The translations under genes and the position numbers were made by a program. The notes beneath the pieces were generated by a model. It did not search any database. It saw nothing but the letters and a program-made list of their open reading frames with translations, and was not told the origin of the DNA. Shown here piece by piece: positions 23,669-33,371 of a stretch of 64,000 bases of DNA. Source of the DNA: an uncultured Clostridia bacterium (lineage in GTDB: Bacteria; Bacillota; Clostridia; Christensenellales; UBA1242); contig CAKVLP010000001.1 of assembly GCA_934757825.1 (NCBI GenBank), positions 496,001 through 560,000 of the forward strand, written 5' to 3'. How positions within the stretch are numbered: the first letter of the stretch is position 1; the number at the start of each line of letters is the position of its first letter.

Positions 23669-25522
23669 ATGAAGAACAAAAGAAAAAATGAAACTCTCAC
23701 ACCTAAGCAACAAGAACTTGAAACAGCGGTGCAAGAGAGTATGACCGAAAAAGTTGGGCAAAAAAATAAAAACAAGTTAAAAGGATATAAGGGCATTAAA
23801 CAACTTGTTCCATATTACTTAAAGTACAAGGGACTTTGTTGGGGAATGGTAATAACCTTTGTGTTTACGGCGATTTTAAACTTTTTTATACCAATCTTTG
23901 ATGCAAAAGCACTTGCTTCAATAGCAGATGGCGATTTTTTGTCCATAATAAAGTTTGCTTGCATTAGCACGGGGATATTTTTAGTGTCGAGTGTTGTTTC
24001 GTGGGGCTTTAATAGGTTTTATCTTACGCTTGATTCCAAAGTCGGATACGATTTGCGCCAGGGCATTATGCGAAGCATAACCAATGTTAAGATGAGCAAA
24101 ATCGACAAAACAAATTCCGGCGTGTTTATCGATCGTAGCACTGATGACACCAGCAAATGTAGTGATATTTTGGTGGCAATATTCACTGTGCTTGTTGATT
24201 TAATTTCTAGCCTATGTTTCTTTATCTACATAGCGTTTTTAAATATTTGGCTATTCCTACTACTGCTTGTTTATGTTGTTGTAATATATGTTTGCGATGA
24301 CATTAGAATGAAAGTTATGTTTGAGAGCCAAAAGGGAAATAGAAAACGTAGAGAACTTGCCTATGGCTCGTACAACGAGCAAATTAGGGGCGTTAGGGAC
24401 ATTAAAAGTCTTAATATGAAAGAAGAAATGCTTAAAGACAGTGGCGAAAAGCTCTCGTATGTTTTGAAGAAAAATATTCAAGAACGCTTTAAGTTTCACG
24501 ACATTACATTCTTCTTGCGCGGAAACTTGTGCGAGTTGATGGAACTTGCAGTGCTAGTAATCGGAATATTGCTAGTAAAAAACAACATTGTTACGCTTAC
24601 AACATTCCTAATTGTATATATGTATCGAGGCAGGGCAACCAATGTTACAAAACACATTGGTCAGATAAAACAACACGCTGCTGACGGCGAACTTGCAGCG
24701 CAAAGATACTTTGAAGTGGTTAATGAGTATCCAAAAGAACAATTTGGTGATGAGACTTTGCCAGAACCTATAAAGGGTGACATAAGTTTCAAAAATGTGT
24801 GTTTCTCTTATGACGGCGAAAAACAAGTTTTGAAAGACATTAGTTTTGACATTGAAGCCAACAAAACTACCGCGATAGTGGGCAAAAGTGGCTGTGGCAA
24901 AAGTACAATTCTTAGCCTTATTAACAACCTTTACGAAAAAAATTCGGGCGAGATAACAATTGATGGAATGGAGGTCGCAAGTTTGACCGAAGATTCGCTT
25001 CGAAACACGGTGGGAGTTGTTACACAGGCACCATATATTTTTAATGCAACAATTCGAAACAATCTATTGTTCGTTCGACCAGAAGCAAGCGAAAATGAGA
25101 TGTGGAACGCCCTAAAACAAGCGCAAATTGATGATTTTATAAAATCGCAAGAAAAGGGACTGGATAGTATGGTCGGCGAAAACGGCGTTATGCTGTCGGG
25201 TGGTCAAAAACAGCGTCTTGCAATTGCAAGGGTGCTACTAAAAGGAAGCAAGATAATTGCGTTTGATGAGGCCACAAGCGCGCTTGACAACAAAAGCCAG
25301 GGTGCGTTGGTGGGAGAGCTGGACAAACTAAAAAGTCAACACACTATTGTTGTGGTTGCTCATAGGCTATCCACAATTGTAAATGCGGATAAGATTATCG
25401 TTGTTGACGACGGCAAAAAGGTGGCAGAGGGTACTCACAAACAACTTATGAAAACTTGCAAAATATATAAAGACCTATACGAGAGCGAAGAAAGCGCAAG
25501 TGTAGTATCGGAAGTTGACTAA
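23669..25522 (+). CDS. ABC exporter, fused permease and ATPase
   Basis: This is a 617-residue half-transporter of the ABCB/MsbA type. The charged N-terminal tail (about 45 residues) is followed by six hydrophobic helices (about 55-330) and a nucleotide-binding domain from about 370. That domain has Walker A GKSGCGKST, Q-loop VTQAPYIF, signature LSGGQKQRLAIARVLL, Walker B IIAFDEATSALD and the switch VVAHRLS. It would work as a homodimer or with a partner that is not nearby. Substrate unknown. TAAGGAG precedes the ATG; it is a single-gene unit. Confidence 0.88.
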   Translation: MKNKRKNETLTPKQQELETAVQESMTEKVGQKNKNKLKGYKGIKQLVPYYLKYKGLCWGMVITFVFTAILNFFIPIFDAKALASIADGDFLSIIKFACISTGIFLVSSVVSWGFNRFYLTLDSKVGYDLRQGIMRSITNVKMSKIDKTNSGVFIDRSTDDTSKCSDILVAIFTVLVDLISSLCFFIYIAFLNIWLFLLLLVYVVVIYVCDDIRMKVMFESQKGNRKRRELAYGSYNEQIRGVRDIKSLNMKEEMLKDSGEKLSYVLKKNIQERFKFHDITFFLRGNLCELMELAVLVIGILLVKNNIVTLTTFLIVYMYRGRATNVTKHIGQIKQHAADGELAAQRYFEVVNEYPKEQFGDETLPEPIKGDISFKNVCFSYDGEKQVLKDISFDIEANKTTAIVGKSGCGKSTILSLINNLYEKNSGEITIDGMEVASLTEDSLRNTVGVVTQAPYIFNATIRNNLLFVRPEASENEMWNALKQAQIDDFIKSQEKGLDSMVGENGVMLSGGQKQRLAIARVLLKGSKIIAFDEATSALDNKSQGALVGELDKLKSQHTIVVVAHRLSTIVNADKIIVVDDGKKVAEGTHKQLMKTCKIYKDLYESEESASVVSEVD

Positions 25523-25574
25523 TTTAATGTGGTTTATTTTACAGATTTTCTACTTAATTTAAAATAAAAACAAT

Positions 25575-25628
25575 ATAAAAAGACTCATATTTTTTCGAAC
25601 ATCTGTTTTAAGATATGGGCCTTTTTTA
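25575..25628 (+). terminator. Probable terminator after the ABC exporter
   Basis: AAAAGACTCATAT pairs imperfectly with ATATGGGCCTTTT across a longer loop, ending in six T. Confidence 0.55.
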
Positions 25629-25629
25629 A

Positions 25630-25658
25630 TTGTCAAAAAAACATATATTTGCTACAAT
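25630..25658 (+). promoter_or_regulatory. Promoter of recD2, giving a leaderless mRNA
   Basis: TTGTCA (25630-25635), 17-bp spacer, TACAAT (25653-25658). Only seven bases separate the -10 from the ATG at 25666, so transcription should begin at or beside the start codon. Confidence 0.7.
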
Positions 25659-25665
25659 ATTAGAT

Positions 25666-27870
25666 ATGAAAATCAATGGTGTTGTTGAAGAAATAATTTT
25701 TAGAAATGGCGATAATAATTATACCGTTGTGCTACTTAATTGTAGTGGCGAGTTTGTAACGGCAGTAGGAAAATTCCCGCTTATCAACGAGGGCGAGAAT
25801 GTGGAACTTACTGGCGATTTTGTTGCGCACTCAAAATACGGCGAGCAGTTTGCTGTGACCGAGGTGAAGTTAAAACCACCTACCAGCAAGCAAGGAATAA
25901 TTCGCTATCTAAGCAGTGGGCTTATTAAAGGCGTGGGGCTAATTACGGCTACAAATCTTGTAAACAAGTTTGGCGAAGCAACATTGGACGTGATTGAATT
26001 TAATCCGTCAAGGCTGGCCGAAGTAAGAGGAGTAAGCCCTAAAAAAGCGCAAGATATTGCCAACGAAGTAAACGCGGTCAAGAAAATGCAAAACGCTGTA
26101 ATGCTAATGCAAAACTACAACATTTCTACAAACCTTGCGATAAAGATATTTAATATTTATGGCGACAACACCGAGCGAATTTTGAAAAACAATCCTTATA
26201 AACTCACCGAAGACATCGACGGAGTGGGTTTTTTCACTGCGGATAAGATTGCGCAGGAATTGGGTGTTGCGTTTGATAGCAAGTTTAGGTTTAGGGCGGG
26301 CATTGTACATTGCCTTAAAGAGGAATGCGACAAAAACGGCAACACATATGTGTTTAAAGAGGGGCTTGCGAGCGAACTTTTCGAACTGCTTAGGATAAAA
26401 TCAAATAGTTATTACGATGTTTTCCAAACTGTGCTTGAAAACTTGGAAGCGGACGGAGTAATTAAGGTGCTTGTTAAGGACGACGACATAATAGTTGCGC
26501 TTACGAAATACTTTAACCTAGAAAAAATCGTGGCGGCGACACTTAATTTGTATACGCTTAACAAAATTGAAAACAGCATAAATGTAGATGAGAATATAAA
26601 ACTTTTTGAGCAACTTAATCATATTACGATGCACGAAAAACAGCGCGAAGCGGTTACTATGGCGATTAACAACGGCGTTAGCGTAATTACTGGTGGACCT
26701 GGCACTGGGAAAACTACGATTGTAAAATGCGTGCTACATCTGTTTAAGCAAATGGGCAAAAGAGTTAGGCTTCTGGCTCCAACTGGACGCGCAGCAAAGA
26801 GAATGAGCGAGAGTTGCAACTTTGAAGCGAGCACAATTCACAGAGCGCTTGAAGTGGATTTTAGTTCGCCTTCAATGTTTAAATACAACAATATGAACAA
26901 ACTTGGCTGTGACGTTGTGATTGTGGACGAGATAAGTATGGTCGACATTCAACTTATGTATTTCCTAATTAGAGCGCTTAGGAAAAACTGCCAGATTGTT
27001 TTTGTGGGCGATAAAGACCAGTTGCCAAGCGTTGGGGCGGGCAACGTGCTTGCCGATATTTTGGCGAGCGGTGTTATTCCTAATGTTTGCTTGACGCAAA
27101 TTTATAGGCAGAGCGAAAACAGCCTTATCATAACAAACGCCCACCTTATCAACAACGGCAAAATGCCCGAACTTGACAATTCGAGCAAGGACTTTTTCTT
27201 TGCGTCCAAGTCGGATACGAGCGAGGCGCTTTCCACAATTATTGATATGTGCACCACTAGAATTCCAAAGTTTTTAAATACCGATAGTTCCAAAATTCAG
27301 GTGCTTGCACCTATGAAAGCGGGGCTTTGCGGGATAGACAATCTAAACAAGTGCTTGCAAGAAAAACTAAATCCGCTTAAAGGTTTCGCGACCGAAATTG
27401 TGACAGAGCGATATAGTTTTAGACTAAACGATAGAGTTATGCAGACCACCAACAACTACGAGAGGGAATGGACAAAATTGACCGAACGTGGCACAGGTGT
27501 GTTTAACGGCGATATTGGAACAATCACTCATATTGATTCTGCCATTAACGAACTTATTGTAACTTTCGAGGACGGCAGAGTTGCTAGATACACAAAAGCG
27601 GATCTTTGCGAAATTGTGCTAAGTTATGCTATAACTATCCACAAAAGTCAGGGTAGTGAGTTTGACTGCGTAATTATCCCAGTTTTGTCAGGACCTCCTA
27701 TGCTTTTGACAAGAAACCTACTTTACACGGCAGTAACTAGGGCTAAAAAGATGGTTGTGCTAGTAGGTAGCGAAGCGTGCGTTAAGCGAATGGTTAGAAA
27801 TAATTACACGCAAAAGAGGTTTACTCTACTTAAAGATTTCCTTACAAATGAGGAGATGTTGTTGGTGTGA
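25666..27870 (+). CDS. recD2: RecD2-type DNA helicase
   Basis: This is a 734-residue superfamily 1B 5'-3' helicase of the RecD2 (YrrC) family, involved in repair and fork maintenance without RecBC. The N-terminal OB-like and helix-hairpin-helix region is followed by Walker A GGPGTGKTTIVK, Walker B VVIVDEISMVD, motif III VGDKDQLPSVGAGN and motif VI YTAVTRAKKMV. The frame extends upstream to 25630, but that part is the -35 and spacer of its promoter. The ATG at 25666 lacks a Shine-Dalgarno and is best read as leaderless. comF overlaps its stop. Confidence 0.92.
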   Translation: MKINGVVEEIIFRNGDNNYTVVLLNCSGEFVTAVGKFPLINEGENVELTGDFVAHSKYGEQFAVTEVKLKPPTSKQGIIRYLSSGLIKGVGLITATNLVNKFGEATLDVIEFNPSRLAEVRGVSPKKAQDIANEVNAVKKMQNAVMLMQNYNISTNLAIKIFNIYGDNTERILKNNPYKLTEDIDGVGFFTADKIAQELGVAFDSKFRFRAGIVHCLKEECDKNGNTYVFKEGLASELFELLRIKSNSYYDVFQTVLENLEADGVIKVLVKDDDIIVALTKYFNLEKIVAATLNLYTLNKIENSINVDENIKLFEQLNHITMHEKQREAVTMAINNGVSVITGGPGTGKTTIVKCVLHLFKQMGKRVRLLAPTGRAAKRMSESCNFEASTIHRALEVDFSSPSMFKYNNMNKLGCDVVIVDEISMVDIQLMYFLIRALRKNCQIVFVGDKDQLPSVGAGNVLADILASGVIPNVCLTQIYRQSENSLIITNAHLINNGKMPELDNSSKDFFFASKSDTSEALSTIIDMCTTRIPKFLNTDSSKIQVLAPMKAGLCGIDNLNKCLQEKLNPLKGFATEIVTERYSFRLNDRVMQTTNNYEREWTKLTERGTGVFNGDIGTITHIDSAINELIVTFEDGRVARYTKADLCEIVLSYAITIHKSQGSEFDCVIIPVLSGPPMLLTRNLLYTAVTRAKKMVVLVGSEACVKRMVRNNYTQKRFTLLKDFLTNEEMLLV

Positions 27871-28604
27871 TTATGCTAGATAAAGTTATTGATTTTATTT
27901 TCCCAAGAGGGTACAAGTGTATTTTGTGTGGCGAAGAACTCGACCATAGTACACTTTATTCCATATGTGACTCGTGTCTAAATTCTCTTCCTTACAACAA
28001 TGGCCACAACTGTCTTAGGTGCGACCGCCCGCTTAACAATATGGGCAACTATTGCACTCATTGCAAAAACAACAAATTGTATTTCAAGAGAAATCGCTCG
28101 CTATTTTTGTATAAGAAACCTATTAACACAATCGTGAGAAAATTAAAGTACGACAACAAAAGATATTTGTCCGAAACTTTTAGCAATATGATTGCTGGCG
28201 AAGTCAGTAGAATGGGTCAAAATTTTGACATTGTAATTCCCGTGCCACTATACTTTAAGAGGTTGAAGAAAAGAGGGTACAATCAATCGGAGTTGTTGTG
28301 TGAAAGTCTCAAAACAAAACTGAATATGAATGTAAATTCCACTCTGCTACTCAAAGTACGAAACACACTTCCGCAAGCAAATCTTACTCGCAGTGAAAGA
28401 GTGGAAAATCTAAACGATGCGTTTATGGTGAGAGACAAGAAAGCGGTCAAGGGCAAAACGATTTTGCTGGTCGACGATGTTTTCACTACTGGCACAACTA
28501 TAAATGAATGTGCCAAAACTTTAGTTGAAGCGGGAGCGAAGGCGGTGTATTCCATTACGCTAGCGCACGCATATTTTGTAAACAAAGACAACAATAAAGA
28601 CTAG
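27867..28604 (+). CDS. ComF family phosphoribosyltransferase-like protein
   Basis: This is a 245-residue ComF homologue, linked in other bacteria to DNA uptake. The N-terminal zinc ribbon has four CxxC pairs (CILC, CDSC, CLRC, CTHC). The C-terminal PRTase domain has the PRPP-binding ILLVDDVFTTGTTINE. GTG 27867 (overlapping the recD2 stop) fits the distance from AGGAG better; ATG 27873 is the alternative. Coupled to recD2, as expected for an operon. PRTase activity of ComF proteins is uncertain. Confidence 0.88.
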   Translation: MIMLDKVIDFIFPRGYKCILCGEELDHSTLYSICDSCLNSLPYNNGHNCLRCDRPLNNMGNYCTHCKNNKLYFKRNRSLFLYKKPINTIVRKLKYDNKRYLSETFSNMIAGEVSRMGQNFDIVIPVPLYFKRLKKRGYNQSELLCESLKTKLNMNVNSTLLLKVRNTLPQANLTRSERVENLNDAFMVRDKKAVKGKTILLVDDVFTTGTTINECAKTLVEAGAKAVYSITLAHAYFVNKDNNKD

Positions 28605-28626
28605 GCTAAAACCTAGTCTTTTTTCG
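28597..28626 (+). terminator. Terminator after comF
   Basis: GACTAGG and CCTAGTC form a 7-bp stem with six T following. The left arm includes the comF stop codon. Confidence 0.88.
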
Positions 28627-28667
28627 CCAAACAAGTACATTTTTTGCAAATACATACGCCTATTTTA

Positions 28668-28696
28668 TTGTAAAAAAACCCAATTTGTTGTATTAT
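28668..28696 (+). promoter_or_regulatory. Promoter of secA
   Basis: TTGTAA (28668-28673), 17-bp spacer, TATTAT (28691-28696). Leader about 26 bases. Confidence 0.55.
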
Positions 28697-28728
28697 ATAA
28701 CTACTATAATTGTAAAAGGAATAATTTA

Positions 28729-31410
28729 ATGGGACTATTTTCAAAAATTTTCAGATCAGATAATTCTAGAAATGTGGCAAAACTTAACAAGATTGCCAAT
28801 AAGATAGAGGACAAGCAAGAGGAGTACAAGGCTAAGACCGACGAACAACTTAAAGCGATGACTGGCATTTTAAAAGAACGTCTTGCAAATGGCGAAAAAC
28901 CAATCGACATTTTGCCTGACGCTTTTGCAACAGTTAGAGAAGCGAGCGCGCGTGTTATGGGAATGAGACACTTCCACGTCCAACTTTTGGGTGGTATAGC
29001 ATTGTTCCAAGGTCGTATTGCCGAGATGCGTACTGGTGAAGGTAAAACACTTACTGAAACACTTCCAGCATACCTAGTTGCACTTGAAGGCAAGGGTGTG
29101 CACATTGTTACTGTCAACGAATACTTGGCAAAACGTGACGCCGAGTGGATGGGCAAAATTTTTAGATGGCTAGGGCTTACAGTTGGCATATCTCTACACG
29201 ATATGGATCCAAAACAAAAGCGCGAAGCATATGCTTGCGACATCACATATAGCACCAACAACGAACTTGGTTTTGATTACTTGCGTGATAATATGGTTGT
29301 TAGAGCAGAAGATAGAGTGGGCAGAGGATATCACTTTGCTATCATCGATGAGGTGGATAGTATCCTAATTGATGAAGCACGTACTCCACTTATCATAAGT
29401 GGTCGCGGAATGAAAAGTAACGAAATGTATAAGACCGCTAGCCGTTTTGCAAAGGGTTTGCGTACCGACGACTACGAAATCGACGAAAAAGAAAAGGCAA
29501 TCCGCCTTACTGAGAAAGGTGTTAAAAAGGCAGAAAGATTTTTCAATCTTGACAACCTAAGCGATGTAAACAATATCGAAATTAACCATCACATCAACAA
29601 TGCGTTGAAAGCGCAATACATTATGAAAAAGGATAACAACTATATCGTTAAGGATAACGAAGTTGTTATCGTTGACGAGTTTACCGGTCGTCTTATGGAG
29701 GGTAGAAAATACTCCAACGGTTTGCATCAAGCAATTGAAGCAAAAGAAGGTCTTGAAATTCGTGATGAAAACAAAACACTTGCGACCATCACATTCCAAA
29801 ACTTTTTTAGACTTTACGATAAAATTAGTGGTATGACAGGTACTGCTAAAACCGAAGAGACCGAGTTTAACAAAATCTACAACTTGGACGTTGTTACTAT
29901 TCCTACCAACTTGCCAATTCGTCGTATCGACGCTCCGGATATTATTTACATCACAGAAAGAGCAAAGATTGATGCTATCGTTGAGGCTGTTAAGGAAGTG
30001 CACGCCACAGGTAGGCCAGTGCTAATAGGTACTGTTACTATTGAGAAGAGTGAACTTATCTCCAACGCATTAAAACGTGCCAAGATTTCGCACAACGTCC
30101 TAAATGCTAAAAACCACATGCGCGAGAGTGAGATTGTAGCGCAAGCGGGTCGATTGAATGCTGTTACGCTAGCCACCAATATGGCTGGTCGTGGAACCGA
30201 TATTTTGCTGGGCGGAAACCCAGAGTATATGGCAAAGCAGAAGTTGAGAGAAAAAGGATACAATGAAGAACAAATCGAGTTTTGTACCTCATTACTTACA
30301 ACCGACAACGAAGAACTTAACAAAATTAGAGACGAGTATCACAAACTTTATTCTGAGTTTAAAGAAATCACAAACACAGAAAAAGAGCAAGTTATTATAC
30401 TAGGCGGACTTCATATTATTGGTACCGAGCGACACGAAAGCCGTCGTATCGACAATCAGTTGAGAGGTCGTGCCGGACGTCAAGGCGACCCAGGAAGCAG
30501 TGTGTTCTTCGTGAGTATGGAGGACGAACTTATTCGTCGTTTTGGTGGCGAGAGAATGCAGGGAATTGCAAGGTTCTTTAAGATTGACGAAGACACTCCA
30601 TTCCAGATAAAACTATTATCGCGTCAAATTGAAAACGCCCAAAAGCGTATTGAGGGCTTCAATTTTAGCGCTCGTCACAGCGTGCTAAAATTTGACGATG
30701 TCAACAACCAACAACGTGAACTTATTTACAAAGAACGTGACCGTGTGCTTGACGGCGCCAACATTCACGGCGAAGCAATTGATATGATCAACGAACTTGC
30801 TATGAACCTTGTTCTTAACGAGACTGGCGACGGAACAAGTTGGGACGAATGGAATATTGATGCCATTAACGGCGCACTAAATGGCAAGGTTTTGCCAACA
30901 GATACCAACTTTGTGACAGAAGATATGGTTGAGGGGAAAGAGCCTCAGGAACTTGCCGACCTTGTTGCGCAAGAAGTTATCCGCAGATACGAGGAAAAAT
31001 GTTCCGAAGTAGGCGGGCTTGGAATTGACACGGGAAAGATTGAACGTGATATCCTTCTAAGAGTTGTCGATAGCAACTGGATGGATCACATTGACTACCT
31101 TGAAATGCTTAGAAACGAAATTGGTCTTCAAGCGTACGGCAATCACGACCCTATCGTGGAATACAAGCGTATAAGTTATGACGCATTTGAGGATATGGTC
31201 GCAAGAATTAGAGAGGAGACGGCTACATTCCTAATAAACTACAAGGTTAATATCGAAATTAAACAAGCGCCTAAGCCAAAGGAGATTATCGCAGGCAACA
31301 ACAATTCTTCCGCACCAGCGACCGCAAAAGGAAACATTGTGGGAAGAAATGATCTTTGCCCATGTGGAAGTGGTAAAAAATACAAAAACTGCTGTGGCGC
31401 AAAACAATAA
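28729..31410 (+). CDS. secA: Preprotein translocase ATPase SecA
   Basis: This is an 893-residue SecA, the motor of the Sec export pathway. Motifs: AEMRTGEGKT (Walker A), VHIVTVNEYLAKRDAEWM, IDEVDSILIDEARTPLIIS (DEAD-box region), MAGRGTDILLGG and RGRAGRQGDPGSS (helicase motifs). The C-terminal zinc-binding tail CPCGSGKKYKNCC binds SecB or phospholipid in other species. Length is typical. AAAGGA precedes the ATG. Confidence 0.97.
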   Translation: MGLFSKIFRSDNSRNVAKLNKIANKIEDKQEEYKAKTDEQLKAMTGILKERLANGEKPIDILPDAFATVREASARVMGMRHFHVQLLGGIALFQGRIAEMRTGEGKTLTETLPAYLVALEGKGVHIVTVNEYLAKRDAEWMGKIFRWLGLTVGISLHDMDPKQKREAYACDITYSTNNELGFDYLRDNMVVRAEDRVGRGYHFAIIDEVDSILIDEARTPLIISGRGMKSNEMYKTASRFAKGLRTDDYEIDEKEKAIRLTEKGVKKAERFFNLDNLSDVNNIEINHHINNALKAQYIMKKDNNYIVKDNEVVIVDEFTGRLMEGRKYSNGLHQAIEAKEGLEIRDENKTLATITFQNFFRLYDKISGMTGTAKTEETEFNKIYNLDVVTIPTNLPIRRIDAPDIIYITERAKIDAIVEAVKEVHATGRPVLIGTVTIEKSELISNALKRAKISHNVLNAKNHMRESEIVAQAGRLNAVTLATNMAGRGTDILLGGNPEYMAKQKLREKGYNEEQIEFCTSLLTTDNEELNKIRDEYHKLYSEFKEITNTEKEQVIILGGLHIIGTERHESRRIDNQLRGRAGRQGDPGSSVFFVSMEDELIRRFGGERMQGIARFFKIDEDTPFQIKLLSRQIENAQKRIEGFNFSARHSVLKFDDVNNQQRELIYKERDRVLDGANIHGEAIDMINELAMNLVLNETGDGTSWDEWNIDAINGALNGKVLPTDTNFVTEDMVEGKEPQELADLVAQEVIRRYEEKCSEVGGLGIDTGKIERDILLRVVDSNWMDHIDYLEMLRNEIGLQAYGNHDPIVEYKRISYDAFEDMVARIREETATFLINYKVNIEIKQAPKPKEIIAGNNNSSAPATAKGNIVGRNDLCPCGSGKKYKNCCGAKQ

Positions 31411-31416
31411 AAAACT

Positions 31417-31448
31417 TTAACAGGGCAAGCAGATTGCCTTGTTTTTGT
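31417..31448 (+). terminator. Terminator after secA
   Basis: AACAGGGCAA and TTGCCTTGTT pair over ten positions (one G-T) around GCAGA, then T-run. Confidence 0.8.
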
Positions 31449-31464
31449 ATAAAGAGGTAAACAT

Positions 31465-32121
31465 ATGGATAAAGCAAAAAGCGTGTTAAGATATTATGTA
31501 TTTTGTAATACATTAAAGGACATTGTTAGGACGGGCTGGAAGGATTGGCGAATAAGCCGTGAAAGACTTGAAAGTATCGCTGAGCACATCTATGGTGTTC
31601 AGATGCTCGCAATTGCAATGAAAAGCGAGTACGACTACGATGTTGACATTGAAAAAGTAATCAAAATGCTTGCGGTTCACGAAACCGAAGAAATTGTAAT
31701 TGGCGACCTAACGCTGTTTGATATAGATAGAGAAACAAAAGCCGAAATTGGACACAAGGCGGTGCAAAAAATCTTTGGCGGATTGATAGGCGGCAAGGAG
31801 TATATCGACCTTATTATGGAGTTTGACGAAAGAAAAACAAAAGAGGCGATTTTTGCTTATCATTGCGACAAACTTGAAGCCGATATCCAAGCGCGTATTT
31901 ACGATTTGGAGGGGTGTGTAAACGACATCAATCCAAAAGAAAACGAGCGATATAAAAAATCGGAAGATGTCAAAAACTTGTTGGACAAAAATATGTCGTG
32001 GGGTCAAATGTGGATAAGGTACGGTCAAAACCGTTATAACTATGACAAAAACTTTACAGAAGTGTCGCAGTTTGCTTTTGACAACGATATTTTGTCGTTT
32101 AGAGATGAAATTGAGAAATAA
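31465..32121 (+). CDS. HD-domain protein, YfbR-like
   Basis: This is a 218-residue protein of the HD_3 type, which includes YfbR 5'-nucleotidases acting on deoxyribonucleoside monophosphates. SIAEHIYGVQ supplies the first His, and LAVHETEEIVIGDLT aligns with the HD motif followed by the Glu and GD of the family. The HD doublet reads His-Glu here, a conservative loss of the metal-binding Asp. The later helix contains HCDKLEAD, matching the second-shell Asp. AAAGAGG precedes the ATG. Confidence 0.75.
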   Translation: MDKAKSVLRYYVFCNTLKDIVRTGWKDWRISRERLESIAEHIYGVQMLAIAMKSEYDYDVDIEKVIKMLAVHETEEIVIGDLTLFDIDRETKAEIGHKAVQKIFGGLIGGKEYIDLIMEFDERKTKEAIFAYHCDKLEADIQARIYDLEGCVNDINPKENERYKKSEDVKNLLDKNMSWGQMWIRYGQNRYNYDKNFTEVSQFAFDNDILSFRDEIEK

Positions 32122-32146
32122 TTATAATTGAGATGTGTGGGCGGTA

Positions 32147-32175
32147 TTGTTTTTGGAAATAAGGTATGATATAAT
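32147..32175 (+). promoter_or_regulatory. Promoter of prfB-tsaD
   Basis: TTGTTT, 17-bp spacer, extended -10 TGA-TATAAT (32170-32175). The leader to the ATG at 32264 is about 80 bases. Confidence 0.75.
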
Positions 32176-32263
32176 ATAATAAATAATATGTGGGGCAAGG
32201 CGAAAAGTAACTGTTTGACTGTGTCCGAAAAATTAAGGTTAATTTTTAATTAAGGAAAGTTTT

Positions 32264-33371
32264 ATGATACTAAACAACGAGAGAGAACAACTTAAAAATA
32301 TACTTGGCAATTACAATGTGATTGCCGACTGTCTTTGACTTAGATCAATTAAAAAAATCGCTTAAAGAGCACGAGGAAATGCTAGGCGACCCATCGGTCT
32401 ATTCCGATGTGAAAAAGGCGACCGAAATAAGCAGAAAGATAAAACTCGATGGCGATAAAATAAAAAACTTGGAGTTTTACGCAAAGAAAATTAAAGACTT
32501 GCAAGAGTTTATAGCTGAAACCGAAGAGTTGGACGAGGAAAGTTTTGTACCCGATATTCAGTCTGAACTTAAAAGTTTGCAGAAAAAAATCGACGAGTTT
32601 TACATCACAACACTTCTTAACGGCGAGTTTGACGAAAACAACGCGATTGTGAAAATCCACAGTGGAGCGGGTGGAACAGAGGCTTGCGATTGGGCACAAA
32701 TGTTATTTAGAATGTACAAAATGTATTGTGAGAAAAATGGCTTTTCGCTTGTGGTTTTGGATTATATCGACGGCGATGGCGCAGGATATAAAAGTATTGA
32801 ATTTTTGGTTAAGGGCGCCAACGCATACGGTTATTTAAAGGGTGAAATGGGAGTGCATAGGCTGGTTAGAATTAGCCCGTTTGATTCAAATAAGCGCCGT
32901 CACACTTCGTTTGCAAGTGTCGAGGTTATGCCCGAACTAACCGATGCGCCAAATATTTCAATTGACGAAAAAGATTTGAAAATTGACACCTATCGTAGTA
33001 GCGGAGCGGGCGGCCAACACGTCAACACTACCGATAGCGCGGTCAGAATTACCCATATTCCAACAGGCATTGTTGTGGCGTGTCAAAACGAGCGTAGCCA
33101 AATGCAAAACCGCGAAACGGCGATGAATATGCTTAAAAGCAAACTTATGGTGCTTGCGATTGAAAACAAAAAGCAAAGCATAAACGAACTTAAAGGCGAC
33201 GTTAAAAAAATTGAGTGGGGAAGCCAAATTAGAAGTTATGTATTTTGCCCATACACGCTTGTTAAAGATGCTCGCACGGGCTATGAAACAAGCGATTTGG
33301 ACGCGGTTATGAACGGCGAAATTGACGATTTTATATTCGCATATCTAAAACAACAGGGAAGTAATAAATAA
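32264..33371 (+). CDS. prfB: Peptide chain release factor 2, with programmed +1 frameshift
   Basis: RF2 releases peptides at UGA and UAA codons. The first frame (ATG 32264, preceded by AAGGAAAG) runs 24 codons to CTT and an in-frame TGA at 32336-32338. A +1 shift at CTT-T continues in frame with GAC at 32337 to the stop at 33369. The full protein is about 368 residues. RF2 motifs are present: SPF in RISPFDSNKRR (stop-codon recognition) and GAGGQHVN with the catalytic GGQ. The frameshift autoregulates RF2 level. It overlaps tsaD by one base. Confidence 0.95.
32333..32339 (+). promoter_or_regulatory. RF2 programmed +1 frameshift site
   Basis: CTTTGAC: the canonical CUU-U slippery codon, the UGA stop and following C. 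The usual internal Shine-Dalgarno just upstream is not present; the preceding bases are GCCGACTGT. Confidence 0.93.

Noticed and set aside
31465..32121. HD-domain gene as part of a nucleotide-signalling defence system
   Set aside because: It looks like a YfbR-type housekeeping nucleotidase and sits between secA and prfB without effector or cyclase genes.
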